From: Fimbriimonadales bacterium
GTDB lineage: Bacteria > Armatimonadota > Fimbriimonadia > Fimbriimonadales > GBS-DC
DNA length: 23,375 nt
Direction: 5' to 3'
Assembly: GCA_026416655.1 (NCBI GenBank)
Contig: JAOAES010000167.1
Coordinates: 1-23,375, forward strand
Shown: piece by piece, positions 14,552-21,949 of the stretch
How the letters are laid out: every line of letters starts with the position of its first letter
Position numbering within the stretch: the stretch's first letter is position 1
The notes under the pieces: generated by a model
The model's database searches: none
What the model saw: only the letters and a program-made list of their open reading frames with translations
What the model was told of the DNA's origin: nothing
Translations under genes and position numbers: made by a program

Positions 14552-15409
14552 ATGTTTAATCTGTTGAAAACCGGTCTGTTGCTCACTACTCTCACACTGA
14601 TTCTGGTCTGGATTGGAAACCTGCTTGGCGGGCAAGCGGGGATGGTTATCGCGCTGATTTTTGCGGCGCTGATGAACCTCGGCTCGTACTGGTTCAGCGA
14701 TAAGCTGGTGGTGGCGATGTCGGGGGCGCAGCCGCTGTCGGAGCGTGACGCGCCTGAACTCTATCAGATGGTGCGCGAGATGACGCAGCGGGCGAACATG
14801 CCGATGCCTCGCCTCTACCTGGTGCCCGATATGCAGCCGAACGCCTTCGCGACCGGGCGCAACCCGCAGAACGGCGTGGTCGCCGTCACGCAGGGGCTGC
14901 TGCAGATGATGAACTACGAGGAAGTGAAGGGCGTGATTGCCCACGAGCTGGCGCACATCAAGAATCGCGACACGCTGATTATGGCGGTCGCCGCCACCAT
15001 TGCGGGCGCAATCTCGATGTTGGCGAACATGTTCTACTACGCAACTCTGTTCTTTGGCAGTCGCGACGAGGACGCGCCCAACCCCCTGGCGGCGCTCGCG
15101 CTGGCGATTGTTGCGCCGTTCGCCGCGATGATTGTGCAGCTCGCTATCTCCCGCGCACGCGAGTACGAAGCCGATAAGACGGGCGCGGAAATCGCCGGCA
15201 CACCGATTGGACTGGCGAACGCACTCCGCAAGCTCGAAGCGGCGGCGCAGCGCATCCCCAACGCCCACGCTCAGCCCGCCACAGCGCATATGTACATCGT
15301 GAACCCGCTGCGCGGTGGGGGCATCATGGCGCTGTTCAGCACCCATCCGCCCGTGCAGGAGCGTATCCGCCGCCTTGAGGCGATGATGTCGGGGGTGCGC
15401 ATCGCATGA
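14552..15409 (+). CDS. htpX: Membrane zinc metalloprotease HtpX
   Basis: An integral-membrane M48 protease for quality control of damaged membrane proteins; 285 aa, normal length. Two N-terminal membrane segments (about 5-25 and 29-48) precede the cytosolic catalytic part. HELAHIKN (131-138) gives zinc ligands His131 and His135 and catalytic Glu132. The third ligand is the Glu in SRAREYEADKTGAEIAG (about residue 208). Two more membrane segments lie between them (about 142-168 and 177-199). Late STHPPVQERIRRLEAM is the family C-terminal signature. The start has GGAGGG 7 nt upstream. The stop overlaps the MIP18-family gene by 4 nt. Confidence 0.95.
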   Translation: MFNLLKTGLLLTTLTLILVWIGNLLGGQAGMVIALIFAALMNLGSYWFSDKLVVAMSGAQPLSERDAPELYQMVREMTQRANMPMPRLYLVPDMQPNAFATGRNPQNGVVAVTQGLLQMMNYEEVKGVIAHELAHIKNRDTLIMAVAATIAGAISMLANMFYYATLFFGSRDEDAPNPLAALALAIVAPFAAMIVQLAISRAREYEADKTGAEIAGTPIGLANALRKLEAAAQRIPNAHAQPATAHMYIVNPLRGGGIMALFSTHPPVQERIRRLEAMMSGVRIA

Positions 15410-15723
15410 ACAGCCTGCGCGACCAAGTGTGGGAAATCCTGCACGATGTGTACGATCCCGAGATACCGCTGAACATCGCGGATCTCGGGCTGGTGTATGA
15501 CCTACAGGTCTCGGACGCGGGCGAGGTTTCGATCCTGATGACGCTTACCTCGCCTGGCTGTCCCGTCGGCGATATGATTGCCGACGAAATTCGCCATCGC
15601 GCGATGAGCATCCCGGGCGTCCAGGATGTTCATGTGGAGTTCACCTTCGACCCGTTGTGGACTCCCGAACGGATTTCTGAGGAAGGGCGTCAGATGCTCC
15701 AGGCGTTCGGCTTCCCCGTATAG
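15406..15723 (+). CDS. MIP18/DUF59-family Fe-S cluster assembly factor (SufT-like)
   Basis: A 105-aa single-domain MIP18-family protein, as in SufT and PaaD, which assist Fe-S cluster maturation. Signatures are DVYDPEIPLNIADLGLVYD (14-32), the TLTSPGCPVGDMI segment with conserved Cys52 and FDPLWTPERISEEGRQML near the end. Length fits a stand-alone family member. ATG 15406 overlaps the htpX stop as ATGA, implying coupled translation. No suf genes or paa cluster is adjacent, so its client is unknown. Confidence 0.9.
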   Translation: MNSLRDQVWEILHDVYDPEIPLNIADLGLVYDLQVSDAGEVSILMTLTSPGCPVGDMIADEIRHRAMSIPGVQDVHVEFTFDPLWTPERISEEGRQMLQAFGFPV

Positions 15724-15728
15724 CGACG

Positions 15729-16820
15729 CTATCCCCAGAACCGTCGCCAGAAGCCGATTTGCTGTTCGGCGTAGCGACGCGCGTACTCCCGGTCGGCGGG
15801 GTCGATGGGGGGGAAGGCGTGATCGCTCAGGGTCGGGATACGCTCGTGCCAGATAAAGTGTGTGGGCGTCTCGTCGGGCAGTGTGGCGCCCATCAGCGTC
15901 GCTATCGCGAGCGTCCACATACGCGGCACGGTGGTCAGGTTGTAGCCCCCACCGCCCAGAGCCACCGTCGGTAGCCCCAGCGACCGCGCCCACTGCACCG
16001 CGCGGAGCCAGCCCTGCGCGGTGAGACAGAGATGCCCCAACGGGTCTAAATAGTGCGGGTCGCAGCCCATCTGCAGCACTAACGCCTGCGGCTGGAACCG
16101 TTCGAACGCCTCAGGAACCACCGCCTGAAACGCTTCCCACCAGAGCGTATCGTCGGTGTACGGCGCGAGCGGTATGTTGACCGAGGTGCCCTCCGCCTCG
16201 CCTTCGCCCAGCTCGTTCACGAAGCCCGTGCCCGGAAAGAGCCACGTGCCGCTCTCGTGGATGGAGACCGTCAGCACGCTGGGGTCGCGATAGAAAATCC
16301 ACTGCACGCCGTCGCCGTGATGGAGATCGATGTCCAGATACGCGACGCGTTCGAACCGCTCGCGCAGGATACACACGGCGATGGCAGGGTCGTTGAACAC
16401 GCAGAATCCGCTGGCGCGGTCGGGCATGGCGTGGTGCAGCCCGCCCGTGATGTTAATCGCGAGGGGCGCACCGTCGCGCACGGCATACGCAGCCGCGACC
16501 GTCGCGCTTGTGTACGCCAGCGCCGCTTCCCACATCCCCAGAAACGGGGGATTGTCGCCGTATTCCGAGAAGCCCCAGCGATGCGCTCCCATCACCGGCG
16601 CGCCCGCACTGAGCTGGCGCACTACCTCGATGTATTCGGCGGTGTGAACACGGCGCAACTCCCAATCGTCTATAGGAACCGGAGTTCGCCAGTCCAGCGA
16701 TTCGGTCAGCCCGTACGATTCCATCAGGGCGCGCAGCAGCAGGAGCCGCTGGGGTTTGAGCGGATGCGACTCGCTGAACTGATACTGCTCAATCGCCGAA
16801 TCGTAGAAAAACGGCGTCAT
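15729..16820 (-). CDS. acuC: Histone deacetylase-family (AcuC-like) deacetylase
   Basis: A zinc-dependent class I HDAC-fold enzyme that removes acetyl groups from protein lysines (AcuC controls acetyl-CoA synthetase in Bacillus) or from small acetylated amines. It has 363 aa from ATG 16820. Motifs: SHPLKPQR (18-25, substrate entrance), GGLHHAM with catalytic His129/His130, FNDPAIA, YLDIDLHHGDGVQ with zinc ligands Asp165 and His167, GCDPHYLDPLG with zinc ligand Asp254, and GGGGYN with Tyr293. The longer frame to 16880 adds 20 poorly conserved residues and no SD; the shorter start lies 7 nt after TATACT, so a leaderless start is preferred. No acuA or acs gene is nearby, so the AcuC name rests on sequence only. 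Confidence 0.9.
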   Translation of the reverse strand: MTPFFYDSAIEQYQFSESHPLKPQRLLLLRALMESYGLTESLDWRTPVPIDDWELRRVHTAEYIEVVRQLSAGAPVMGAHRWGFSEYGDNPPFLGMWEAALAYTSATVAAAYAVRDGAPLAINITGGLHHAMPDRASGFCVFNDPAIAVCILRERFERVAYLDIDLHHGDGVQWIFYRDPSVLTVSIHESGTWLFPGTGFVNELGEGEAEGTSVNIPLAPYTDDTLWWEAFQAVVPEAFERFQPQALVLQMGCDPHYLDPLGHLCLTAQGWLRAVQWARSLGLPTVALGGGGYNLTTVPRMWTLAIATLMGATLPDETPTHFIWHERIPTLSDHAFPPIDPADREYARRYAEQQIGFWRRFWG

Positions 16821-16827
16821 CGCCTGC

Positions 16828-16833
16828 AGTATA
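16828..16833 (-). promoter_or_regulatory. -10-like box directly ahead of the deacetylase start
   Basis: TATACT on the minus strand ends 7 nt before ATG 16820, with no SD. This is a leaderless arrangement; the -35 is not recognisable. Confidence 0.5.
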
Positions 16834-16866
16834 CCTTGACTTGCATGACCGTTGTGCGGAAACGGG

Positions 16867-16872
16867 TACAAT
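16867..16872 (+). promoter_or_regulatory. -10-like box of the oxidoreductase gene
   Basis: TACAAT lies 49 nt before ATG 16922. The -35 is unclear. It is divergent from the deacetylase promoter about 35 bp away. Confidence 0.4.
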
Positions 16873-16921
16873 AAAGGCACGGCTCGCGTCCCAGAAGACT
16901 GGACTTGACCGGGAGCAAGCG

Positions 16922-18010
16922 ATGGAGACCGTTGGTGTAGGGATTATTGGGGCAGGCGGCATCGCCGCAGCGCACGCGAAAGCCTATCAGATGCTGGGCG
17001 CGAAGGCGCACCTGATTGGCGTTGCCGATATCGACGAGGAACGCGCACGCGCGTTCGCACGACGCTACGAAATTCCCGTCTGGAGCAGCGAGGACGAGGA
17101 GATCTTCAAGCGCGACGATATCCAAGTCGTGAGCCTGTGTTTGCCCCACCACCTCCACGCTCCCATCGCGATTGCGGCGTTGCAGGCAGGCAAACATGTG
17201 CTGGTCGAAAAACCGCTGGCGATTAGTCTGGAGGAAGCAGACGCCATGATTCGCGCGGCGCAGAAAGCCAAGCGCAACCTGGGCGTGGTGTTCCAGTTGC
17301 GTTTCGTGAGCGATGTGCAGCGCGCGCGGCTCATTTTGGAGCGGGGGCTTATCGGCAAGCCCTTCTACGCCGAGACGAGTTGTCTCTGGTGGCGACGCCC
17401 GATGTATTACGAGAACACATGGCGCGGGAAGTGGGCGACCGAAGGCGGCGGCGCAGTCATCAATCAAGCCGCCCACCACATCGACCTCCTCATCTACCTA
17501 CTGGGGATGCCCCAGCGCGTGTACGCCGAGATCGATACCGTCGCCCATAAAATCGAAGTGGAGGACTGGTGTCTGGCGACGCTCTATTGGGACAACCTGC
17601 GCGCCAGTTTCTGCGCCACCACCTGCGCCGAGCTGGAAGCCGACTCCAGTCGGATGCTGATTCTGGGCGCGCAGGGCTCCATTCAACTCTTCCCGTTCCG
17701 CCCCCATTCGCGTCAGGAGGAACGCCACCTGCAAATTGCCGAAGCCTGCCGCAGCGTCCCTGAACAGGAACTCCACAGTCATACCGCCGAGATTCACGAT
17801 TTCGTGTTCAGTGTTCTGGAGCAACGCGAGCCGCGCGTACCCGCCACCGAAGGGCGGCGCGCGCTTGAACTTATCACCGCCATTTACCAGTCAGCGTTCA
17901 CTCGGGAGGTGGTACAACTCCCTATCACATCCGACAGCCCCTGCTACACGACAGCAGGCAAACTGGAAATGGCGCGCCGGTCCACCGTACAACAAGCGAA
18001 GCGAACTTAG
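16922..18010 (+). CDS. Gfo/Idh/MocA-family NAD(P)-dependent oxidoreductase
   Basis: A 362-aa cytoplasmic sugar- or inositol-type dehydrogenase. The N-terminal Rossmann fold has VGIIGAGGIAAAHAKAY (6-22) and an acidic cofactor residue in GVADIDEE, favouring NAD. EKPLA (96-100) contains the conserved Lys97. The C-terminal domain has GGGAVINQAAHHIDLL (174-189) with catalytic His184 and Asp187. The start ATG 16922 has GGGAG 8 nt upstream; the longer frame to 16841 would overlap the promoter. It lies 18 bp before the ANTAR regulator on the same strand and may share its mRNA. Substrate is unknown. Confidence 0.9.
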   Translation: METVGVGIIGAGGIAAAHAKAYQMLGAKAHLIGVADIDEERARAFARRYEIPVWSSEDEEIFKRDDIQVVSLCLPHHLHAPIAIAALQAGKHVLVEKPLAISLEEADAMIRAAQKAKRNLGVVFQLRFVSDVQRARLILERGLIGKPFYAETSCLWWRRPMYYENTWRGKWATEGGGAVINQAAHHIDLLIYLLGMPQRVYAEIDTVAHKIEVEDWCLATLYWDNLRASFCATTCAELEADSSRMLILGAQGSIQLFPFRPHSRQEERHLQIAEACRSVPEQELHSHTAEIHDFVFSVLEQREPRVPATEGRRALELITAIYQSAFTREVVQLPITSDSPCYTTAGKLEMARRSTVQQAKRT

Positions 18011-18028
18011 CGAGAGATGGAGGGAACT

Positions 18029-18619
18029 ATGGACATGCACAAATCACCAATTCGTGTAATGGTTGCGGAGGACGAGGAACTTACTCGATTGATGGTGCGC
18101 ACCCAGCTCGAGCAACTGGGCTACGAGGTCGTCGGAGAGGCAGAGACGGGAGAAGACGCCGTGCGCATCGCGCTCCAGACGCAACCCGATGTGATTGTTA
18201 TGGATATTCGTATGCCACTGATGGACGGCATCGAGGCGGCGCGACAGATTGTGGCGCAGCACCCCTGCGCGATTGTGTTCCTCACCGCCTACGCCGAAGA
18301 GGAACTGGTCAATCAAGCCACCGCCGCAGGCGCGTACGCCTATCTGCTGAAACCGTTCCGTAAACAGGAACTCGCGCCCGCAATCAATGTCGCGCTTACC
18401 CGATTCCAGCAAATGCAAGCAAAAGATAAAGAAGTACGCGAACTGCAAGAAGCTCTCGAAACACGCAAACTTATCGAACGCGCCAAAGGCATTCTGATGG
18501 ATCGGCTCGGACTGAGCGAATCGGAAGCGTTCCGACGCATCCACTTCATGGCACGCAATCAGAACAAGACCATGAAGGACATCGCGCAGAGCATCATCAC
18601 GGCGTCGGAGATCTTATAA
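18029..18619 (+). CDS. Response regulator with receiver and ANTAR RNA-binding domains
   Basis: An AmiR/NasR/EutV-type antiterminator; 196 aa. The receiver (about 8-125) has acidic residues AEDEE (13-17), phosphoacceptor Asp59 in VIVMDIRMP, Thr86 in VFLTAYA and Lys108 in LLKPF, so it is phosphorylatable. A coiled linker (about 126-150) leads into the ANTAR domain (about 136-191): RKLIERAKGILMDRLGLSES, AFRRIHFMARNQNKTMKDIA. ANTAR dimers bind paired hairpins to stop premature termination. ATG 18029 has GGAGGG 5 nt upstream and is preferred over ATG 18017, which lies inside that SD. No histidine kinase is adjacent, so it is an orphan. Confidence 0.93.
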   Translation: MDMHKSPIRVMVAEDEELTRLMVRTQLEQLGYEVVGEAETGEDAVRIALQTQPDVIVMDIRMPLMDGIEAARQIVAQHPCAIVFLTAYAEEELVNQATAAGAYAYLLKPFRKQELAPAINVALTRFQQMQAKDKEVRELQEALETRKLIERAKGILMDRLGLSESEAFRRIHFMARNQNKTMKDIAQSIITASEIL

Positions 18620-18645
18620 GCGAGTTCGATAACGATATCCCAAGC

Positions 18646-18706
18646 TGTCAGCGGGGACGCCAACGCTACGCAAAATACGTACGTCGCGTTGGCGTCCCCG
18701 CTGACA
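18646..18706. repeat. Perfect 21-bp inverted repeat after the ANTAR gene
   Basis: TGTCAGCGGGGACGCCAACG plus C (18646-18666) is exactly inverted at 18686-18706 across 19 nt. It follows the regulator stop by 26 nt. There is no T-run after either arm, so it is probably an interspersed palindromic repeat that may also block read-through. Confidence 0.7.
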
Positions 18707-18830
18707 AAGTCTCCGCAAGACGTAGACGCTACGCTCTCGGCATCCCTCGACCGTCGCGCTATGAAACAAACCGCTCCCCCAGATAGTCTAAATCGACACC
18801 CCAAAAATACGGGCTTTTTTCGTCAGACAC
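18707..18830. other. Intergenic stretch without recognised gene
   Basis: Between the inverted repeat and the prepilin promoter. There is no supported ORF. GACGCTACG occurs just after the repeat as a partial echo of its loop-side sequence, and a short T-run (18815-18820) follows GGGC without a convincing stem. Confidence 0.4.
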
Positions 18831-18857
18831 TTGACAAACTCCTATTTGGGGTATAAT
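18831..18857 (+). promoter_or_regulatory. Promoter of the prepilin-like gene
   Basis: Perfect TTGACA (18831-18836) and perfect TATAAT (18852-18857) with a 15-nt spacer, shorter than the 17-nt optimum. Both hexamers match consensus, but the spacing tempers confidence. Confidence 0.6.
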
Positions 18858-18874
18858 TGGGGAACTCCCAGGAG

Positions 18875-18903
18875 GGCAGCCCCGTTTAGCGGGACTGCCT
18901 TTT
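18875..18903 (+). promoter_or_regulatory. Attenuator-like hairpin in the prepilin leader
   Basis: GGCAG-C-CCCG (18875-18884) pairs with CGGG-A-CTGCC (18890-18899) with one mismatch over a TTTAG loop. TTTT (18900-18903) follows directly. It looks like an intrinsic terminator between promoter and gene, so read-through may be controlled, or a short RNA may be released. No known riboswitch aptamer fits upstream. Confidence 0.5.
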
Positions 18904-18944
18904 CCTTATGAGGAACGACACCTATAGGAGGTATGAGCAGAACC

Positions 18945-19814
18945 ATGAATCGCAAGGGTTTTACGCTGATTGAGCTGCTGGTCGTTATCGCGATTATCGC
19001 GATCCTGGCTGCCATTCTGTTCCCGGTCTTTGCGCAGGCGCGTGAGAGCGCTCGTCAGACGCAGTGTACCAACAATCAGAAGCAGATTGCTACGAGTGTG
19101 CTGATGTACGCGCAGGACTACGACGAGACCTTCCCCATGAGCGCCTACTTCGGGCGCAACAACGCGGGTCAACTGGCGCTGGTCGCTATCTACGATGTGC
19201 TGGCGCCCTACATCAAGAATGTCGAGATCTTCGTTTGTCCCAGCTATCGCCCCGGCATCGACTGGCCTCAGCGTGTGCAGAACGCAGGCTCCCCCGCACC
19301 CGCCCTGGGCACCTTCCGCTATGTGGGCTACATCCCCAACCTCGGTCTGTTCGCTGAGAACTTCTGTCCCATCGTTCAGAAGCGCACGCCTGTGGCTAAA
19401 CTTGCCCTTCTGGAGTCGCCGGTGAACACGGTTATGCTGTTCGACGGCTACCTGAAAGACCGCGCTGCGCTGGAATACTTCAACTTCCTGGGCTTTGCCC
19501 GCCACAAGGAAGGTCTGGTGATTAACTTCGCCGACGGGCATGCGAAGTGGTGGCGCTGGAACGCAGTGCGGAACATTGCGCCGCGCGAGCAGTTCCCCAC
19601 GCCCGCTACCGCCTACAACGGTCAGGCAACCCGCGTGGGTGCGAACAACTTCTACTACAACTGGCGTGAGGTCGCCGGTGAGGGGCTGCTTGCCAGCGAG
19701 GCGCAGCTTCAGGCGGTGCAGAGCACGGGTAGCGGCGTGAACGGTCCGTACAACGACCTGCATGGCATCCCCGGCACGGGCGTGACCGACTCCGAAGATC
19801 AGACCTGTCAGTAA
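18945..19814 (+). CDS. Type IV prepilin-like H-X9-DG protein (DUF1559 type)
   Basis: A pseudopilin-like surface protein of 289 aa. The N-terminal class III leader MNRKG is followed by FTLIELLVVIAIIAILAAIL, with Phe+1 and Glu+5 for PilD processing and methylation, then FPVFAQARESARQTQCTNNQ. The C-terminal domain carries the H-X9-DG signature: H of ARHKEGLVINFADGHAKW, typical of DUF1559 proteins abundant in Armatimonadota and Planctomycetota. ATG 18933 is only 1 nt after AGGAGG (18926-18931), so ATG 18945 (13 nt) is preferred; either start keeps the cleavage site. It is monocistronic, with its own promoter and terminator. The exact role (pilus component, secretion or adhesion) is unknown. Confidence 0.9.
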   Translation: MNRKGFTLIELLVVIAIIAILAAILFPVFAQARESARQTQCTNNQKQIATSVLMYAQDYDETFPMSAYFGRNNAGQLALVAIYDVLAPYIKNVEIFVCPSYRPGIDWPQRVQNAGSPAPALGTFRYVGYIPNLGLFAENFCPIVQKRTPVAKLALLESPVNTVMLFDGYLKDRAALEYFNFLGFARHKEGLVINFADGHAKWWRWNAVRNIAPREQFPTPATAYNGQATRVGANNFYYNWREVAGEGLLASEAQLQAVQSTGSGVNGPYNDLHGIPGTGVTDSEDQTCQ

Positions 19815-19835
19815 GTCCGACAGGCATCCATGTCG

Positions 19836-19875
19836 CAGCGGGTCGGGCACAGTGCGCCCGACCCGCTGTTTTTTT
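19836..19875 (+). terminator. Strong intrinsic terminator of the prepilin-like gene
   Basis: CAGCGGGTCGGGC (19836-19848) pairs perfectly over 13 bp with GCCCGACCCGCTG (19856-19868), 7-nt loop, followed by seven T (19869-19875). Confidence 0.95.
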
Positions 19876-19897
19876 CTAACAGGAGACGCCGACTCGG

Positions 19898-19903
19898 TAC
19901 AAT
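19898..19903 (+). promoter_or_regulatory. -10-like box directly ahead of alr start
   Basis: TACAAT ends 6 nt before GTG 19910, with no SD. It lies 22 nt after the preceding terminator T-run, so a promoter is needed here. This implies a leaderless alr mRNA. Confidence 0.55.
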
Positions 19904-19909
19904 ATCGGC

Positions 19910-21034
19910 GTGGCACACGCAACGAACTGGATCGAAATCGACCCCACCGCTTTGCAACACAACGCGCGAACGCTGCAAGCCTATATCGGCGATGGGCGCA
20001 CGCTCTGGGCAGTGGTGAAGGCAGACGCCTATGGACACGGCGCGGTGAACGCGGTTCACACACTACTGCAGGCAGGCGTGAGGCACTTCGTCGTCGCGAG
20101 CCTGAACGAGGCAATCGATCTGCGAGAAGCCATTCGGGAGCCGTCGTTCCGAGTGATGACCCTCTACCCGCCCACCACGCCAGAAGAGTGGCGGACAGCG
20201 GCAGAATACGGGGTAGAAAGCGTTATCGACTCGCCGGCTGGGTATCAACAGGCGTGTGAGATTGCCAGGGTACGGGAGCGTTCGTTGCCCGTGCATCTGG
20301 AGTTAGATACAGGCATGAGTCGACTGGGACTGACCCCCGAACAGCTGGGGTCATTTTTGCAAGCGTTTCGCCCCGATGCGCCGCTGGAATGGCGGAGCGT
20401 GTTCACTCATTTCGCCTGTGCTGATAGCGACCCAGAGTTCACGCGGGAGCAGTTGCGGCTATTTTTACAGAGTGTGGCATATCTGCGAGGTGAGGGATTC
20501 CCCGAAACGCCCCTGCATGCGGCGGCAAGCGCGGCACTGCTCACGCTGTCCGAGACCCTGCTTGACGCTGTGCGTTGTGGGCTACTGCTGTACGGAATCG
20601 CCCCAGCGGGGCTGGAGACGCATCCGCTTTGTCAAAGCCTGAAACCCGTGCTGCGCTGGCGAACGCGCGTTCTCTCGGTACGCACAATCCCGAAAGGGCA
20701 AGGCGTGAGCTACGGCGCGCGGTTCCGAGCAAAGCGTCCCACGCGCGTCGCCACGCTCGGCGTGGGCTACGCCGATGGCTACTCTATCGGATTGACGAAC
20801 CGTGCGCCCGTCGCGCTCAAGGGCAAGCTCGTTCCCCAGATCGGGCGCGTCTGCATGGATATGATTATGGTAGATGCGACCGACCTGCCTGATGTGCAGG
20901 TAGGCGATGTTGCGACGCTCATCGGGCGCGACGGCGACGCCGAAGTGCGCGTGGAGACCCTCGCCCGCCTGCTGAGCACCACTCCCCACGAAATCACGAC
21001 GCGCTTGGGAAAGAGAGCGAGAGGTAGAATCTGA
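19910..21034 (+). CDS. alr: Alanine racemase
   Basis: A PLP enzyme interconverting L- and D-alanine for peptidoglycan; 374 aa, normal length. AVVKADAYGHG (34-44) carries the PLP Lys37, and SYGARF has the second catalytic base Tyr268. LDTGMSRLG, THFACAD, GYADGY and GRVCMDMIMVD are further family signatures. The start is GTG 19910, six nt after TACAAT, with no ribosome-binding site; the frame cannot be extended into a better start because the terminator lies directly upstream. An unknown membrane-protein gene follows 7 bp after the stop. Confidence 0.96.
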   Translation: MAHATNWIEIDPTALQHNARTLQAYIGDGRTLWAVVKADAYGHGAVNAVHTLLQAGVRHFVVASLNEAIDLREAIREPSFRVMTLYPPTTPEEWRTAAEYGVESVIDSPAGYQQACEIARVRERSLPVHLELDTGMSRLGLTPEQLGSFLQAFRPDAPLEWRSVFTHFACADSDPEFTREQLRLFLQSVAYLRGEGFPETPLHAAASAALLTLSETLLDAVRCGLLLYGIAPAGLETHPLCQSLKPVLRWRTRVLSVRTIPKGQGVSYGARFRAKRPTRVATLGVGYADGYSIGLTNRAPVALKGKLVPQIGRVCMDMIMVDATDLPDVQVGDVATLIGRDGDAEVRVETLARLLSTTPHEITTRLGKRARGRI

Positions 21035-21041
21035 CACAACG

Positions 21042-21947
21042 ATGCGCCTGCGCGAAATCGCTGGCTGCCTGATCGGGGTTGCGCTCGTTCTTTTAGCGGC
21101 GGTGGCATGGCTCATATTCATCGTGTTGCCGTTGCAGGAGGTGTTGGGACTGCCAGAATGGGTTACCCTCATTTTGGTCGTTATCCCGGCTTCCGCAAGC
21201 GCACAGATCGTGATTATGCGCGCTCTGGAGAGGTCGCAGGCGCGCATGGAAGCAGAAGGGCAGATTCCCATCCCAACTCTGGCTCAACAACAGCTGGCGG
21301 TGCAGTTGCAATATCGACTGAGCGCGTGGACGCTTGCCACGGCGATCCTATGCGGACTGCTTGCCTACTTCATTATCCCGCGCATTCAATACGCGATGTA
21401 CATGAATCCTGCCATCGACCATTTCTTCATTCCCGTCGATTCTTTGGCTTGCACAATTCCAGCGGGGCTGCTGGGCGCGGTCGTCTCCAGCTTCGCGCTG
21501 GAAAGGCGTCTGCGTCAAGTAGCAGGCGAGGACTGGCTGGTGGTGCGCACGCTCCTGTATGCGCCGCTCAGCTATCGCATCGCAAGAACGATTGGGGGGT
21601 TTACACTAATCCTGAGTGCAGTCCTGACTTTGCTCTGCATCGATTGCTATACGCGCGTCACGCACGAAGGCTTCTTTTTCAACCGTTTCTGGAGCCTGCG
21701 AGAGCGGTTCTACTCCCATGACGATGTGGTCGACATCGGCGCGATTATCCGATTCAAGCACGCGCAGACGGGGAACATCAAGTACAAAGACGACCCTTAC
21801 TTCATGGTTCGCTTCCGCGACGGCTACGAGTTTTCTACTGTACACACTGCCCACCGATACGACCCGGTGTCGCATCAACTCGTGCGCTGGCTGAGCCAGC
21901 GCACGAAGGTTCCCCTGCGTGAGGCGACGCTGGGCGTGGATTGGTAG
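21042..21947 (+). CDS. Multi-pass membrane protein of unknown function
   Basis: A 301-aa protein. Hydrophobic segments are at about residues 7-30, 41-60, 94-112, 131-150 and 184-204, giving about five membrane helices. They are followed by a soluble C-terminal domain of roughly 90 residues (SLRERFYSHDDVVDIGAIIR, YFMVRFRDGYEFSTVHTAHR), which has a beta-rich look like small PH-like domains attached to bacterial membrane proteins. No family is recognised. There is no SD; TAGAAT inside the alr end lies 11 nt before ATG 21042, so it may have its own near-leaderless start or be coupled to alr. It is convergent with the phosphorylase gene 2 bp away. Confidence 0.8.
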   Translation: MRLREIAGCLIGVALVLLAAVAWLIFIVLPLQEVLGLPEWVTLILVVIPASASAQIVIMRALERSQARMEAEGQIPIPTLAQQQLAVQLQYRLSAWTLATAILCGLLAYFIIPRIQYAMYMNPAIDHFFIPVDSLACTIPAGLLGAVVSSFALERRLRQVAGEDWLVVRTLLYAPLSYRIARTIGGFTLILSAVLTLLCIDCYTRVTHEGFFFNRFWSLRERFYSHDDVVDIGAIIRFKHAQTGNIKYKDDPYFMVRFRDGYEFSTVHTAHRYDPVSHQLVRWLSQRTKVPLREATLGVDW

Positions 21948-21949
21948 AC

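Noticed and set aside
14465..15346. Minus-strand ORF of 293 aa
   Set aside because: Antisense to htpX with its HELAH motif; the product is Arg/His-rich without domains.
18860..18905. ANTAR twin-hairpin target in the prepilin leader
   Set aside because: Only one good stem; its loop is five bases (TTTAG), not the hexaloop with conserved A and G expected of ANTAR targets.
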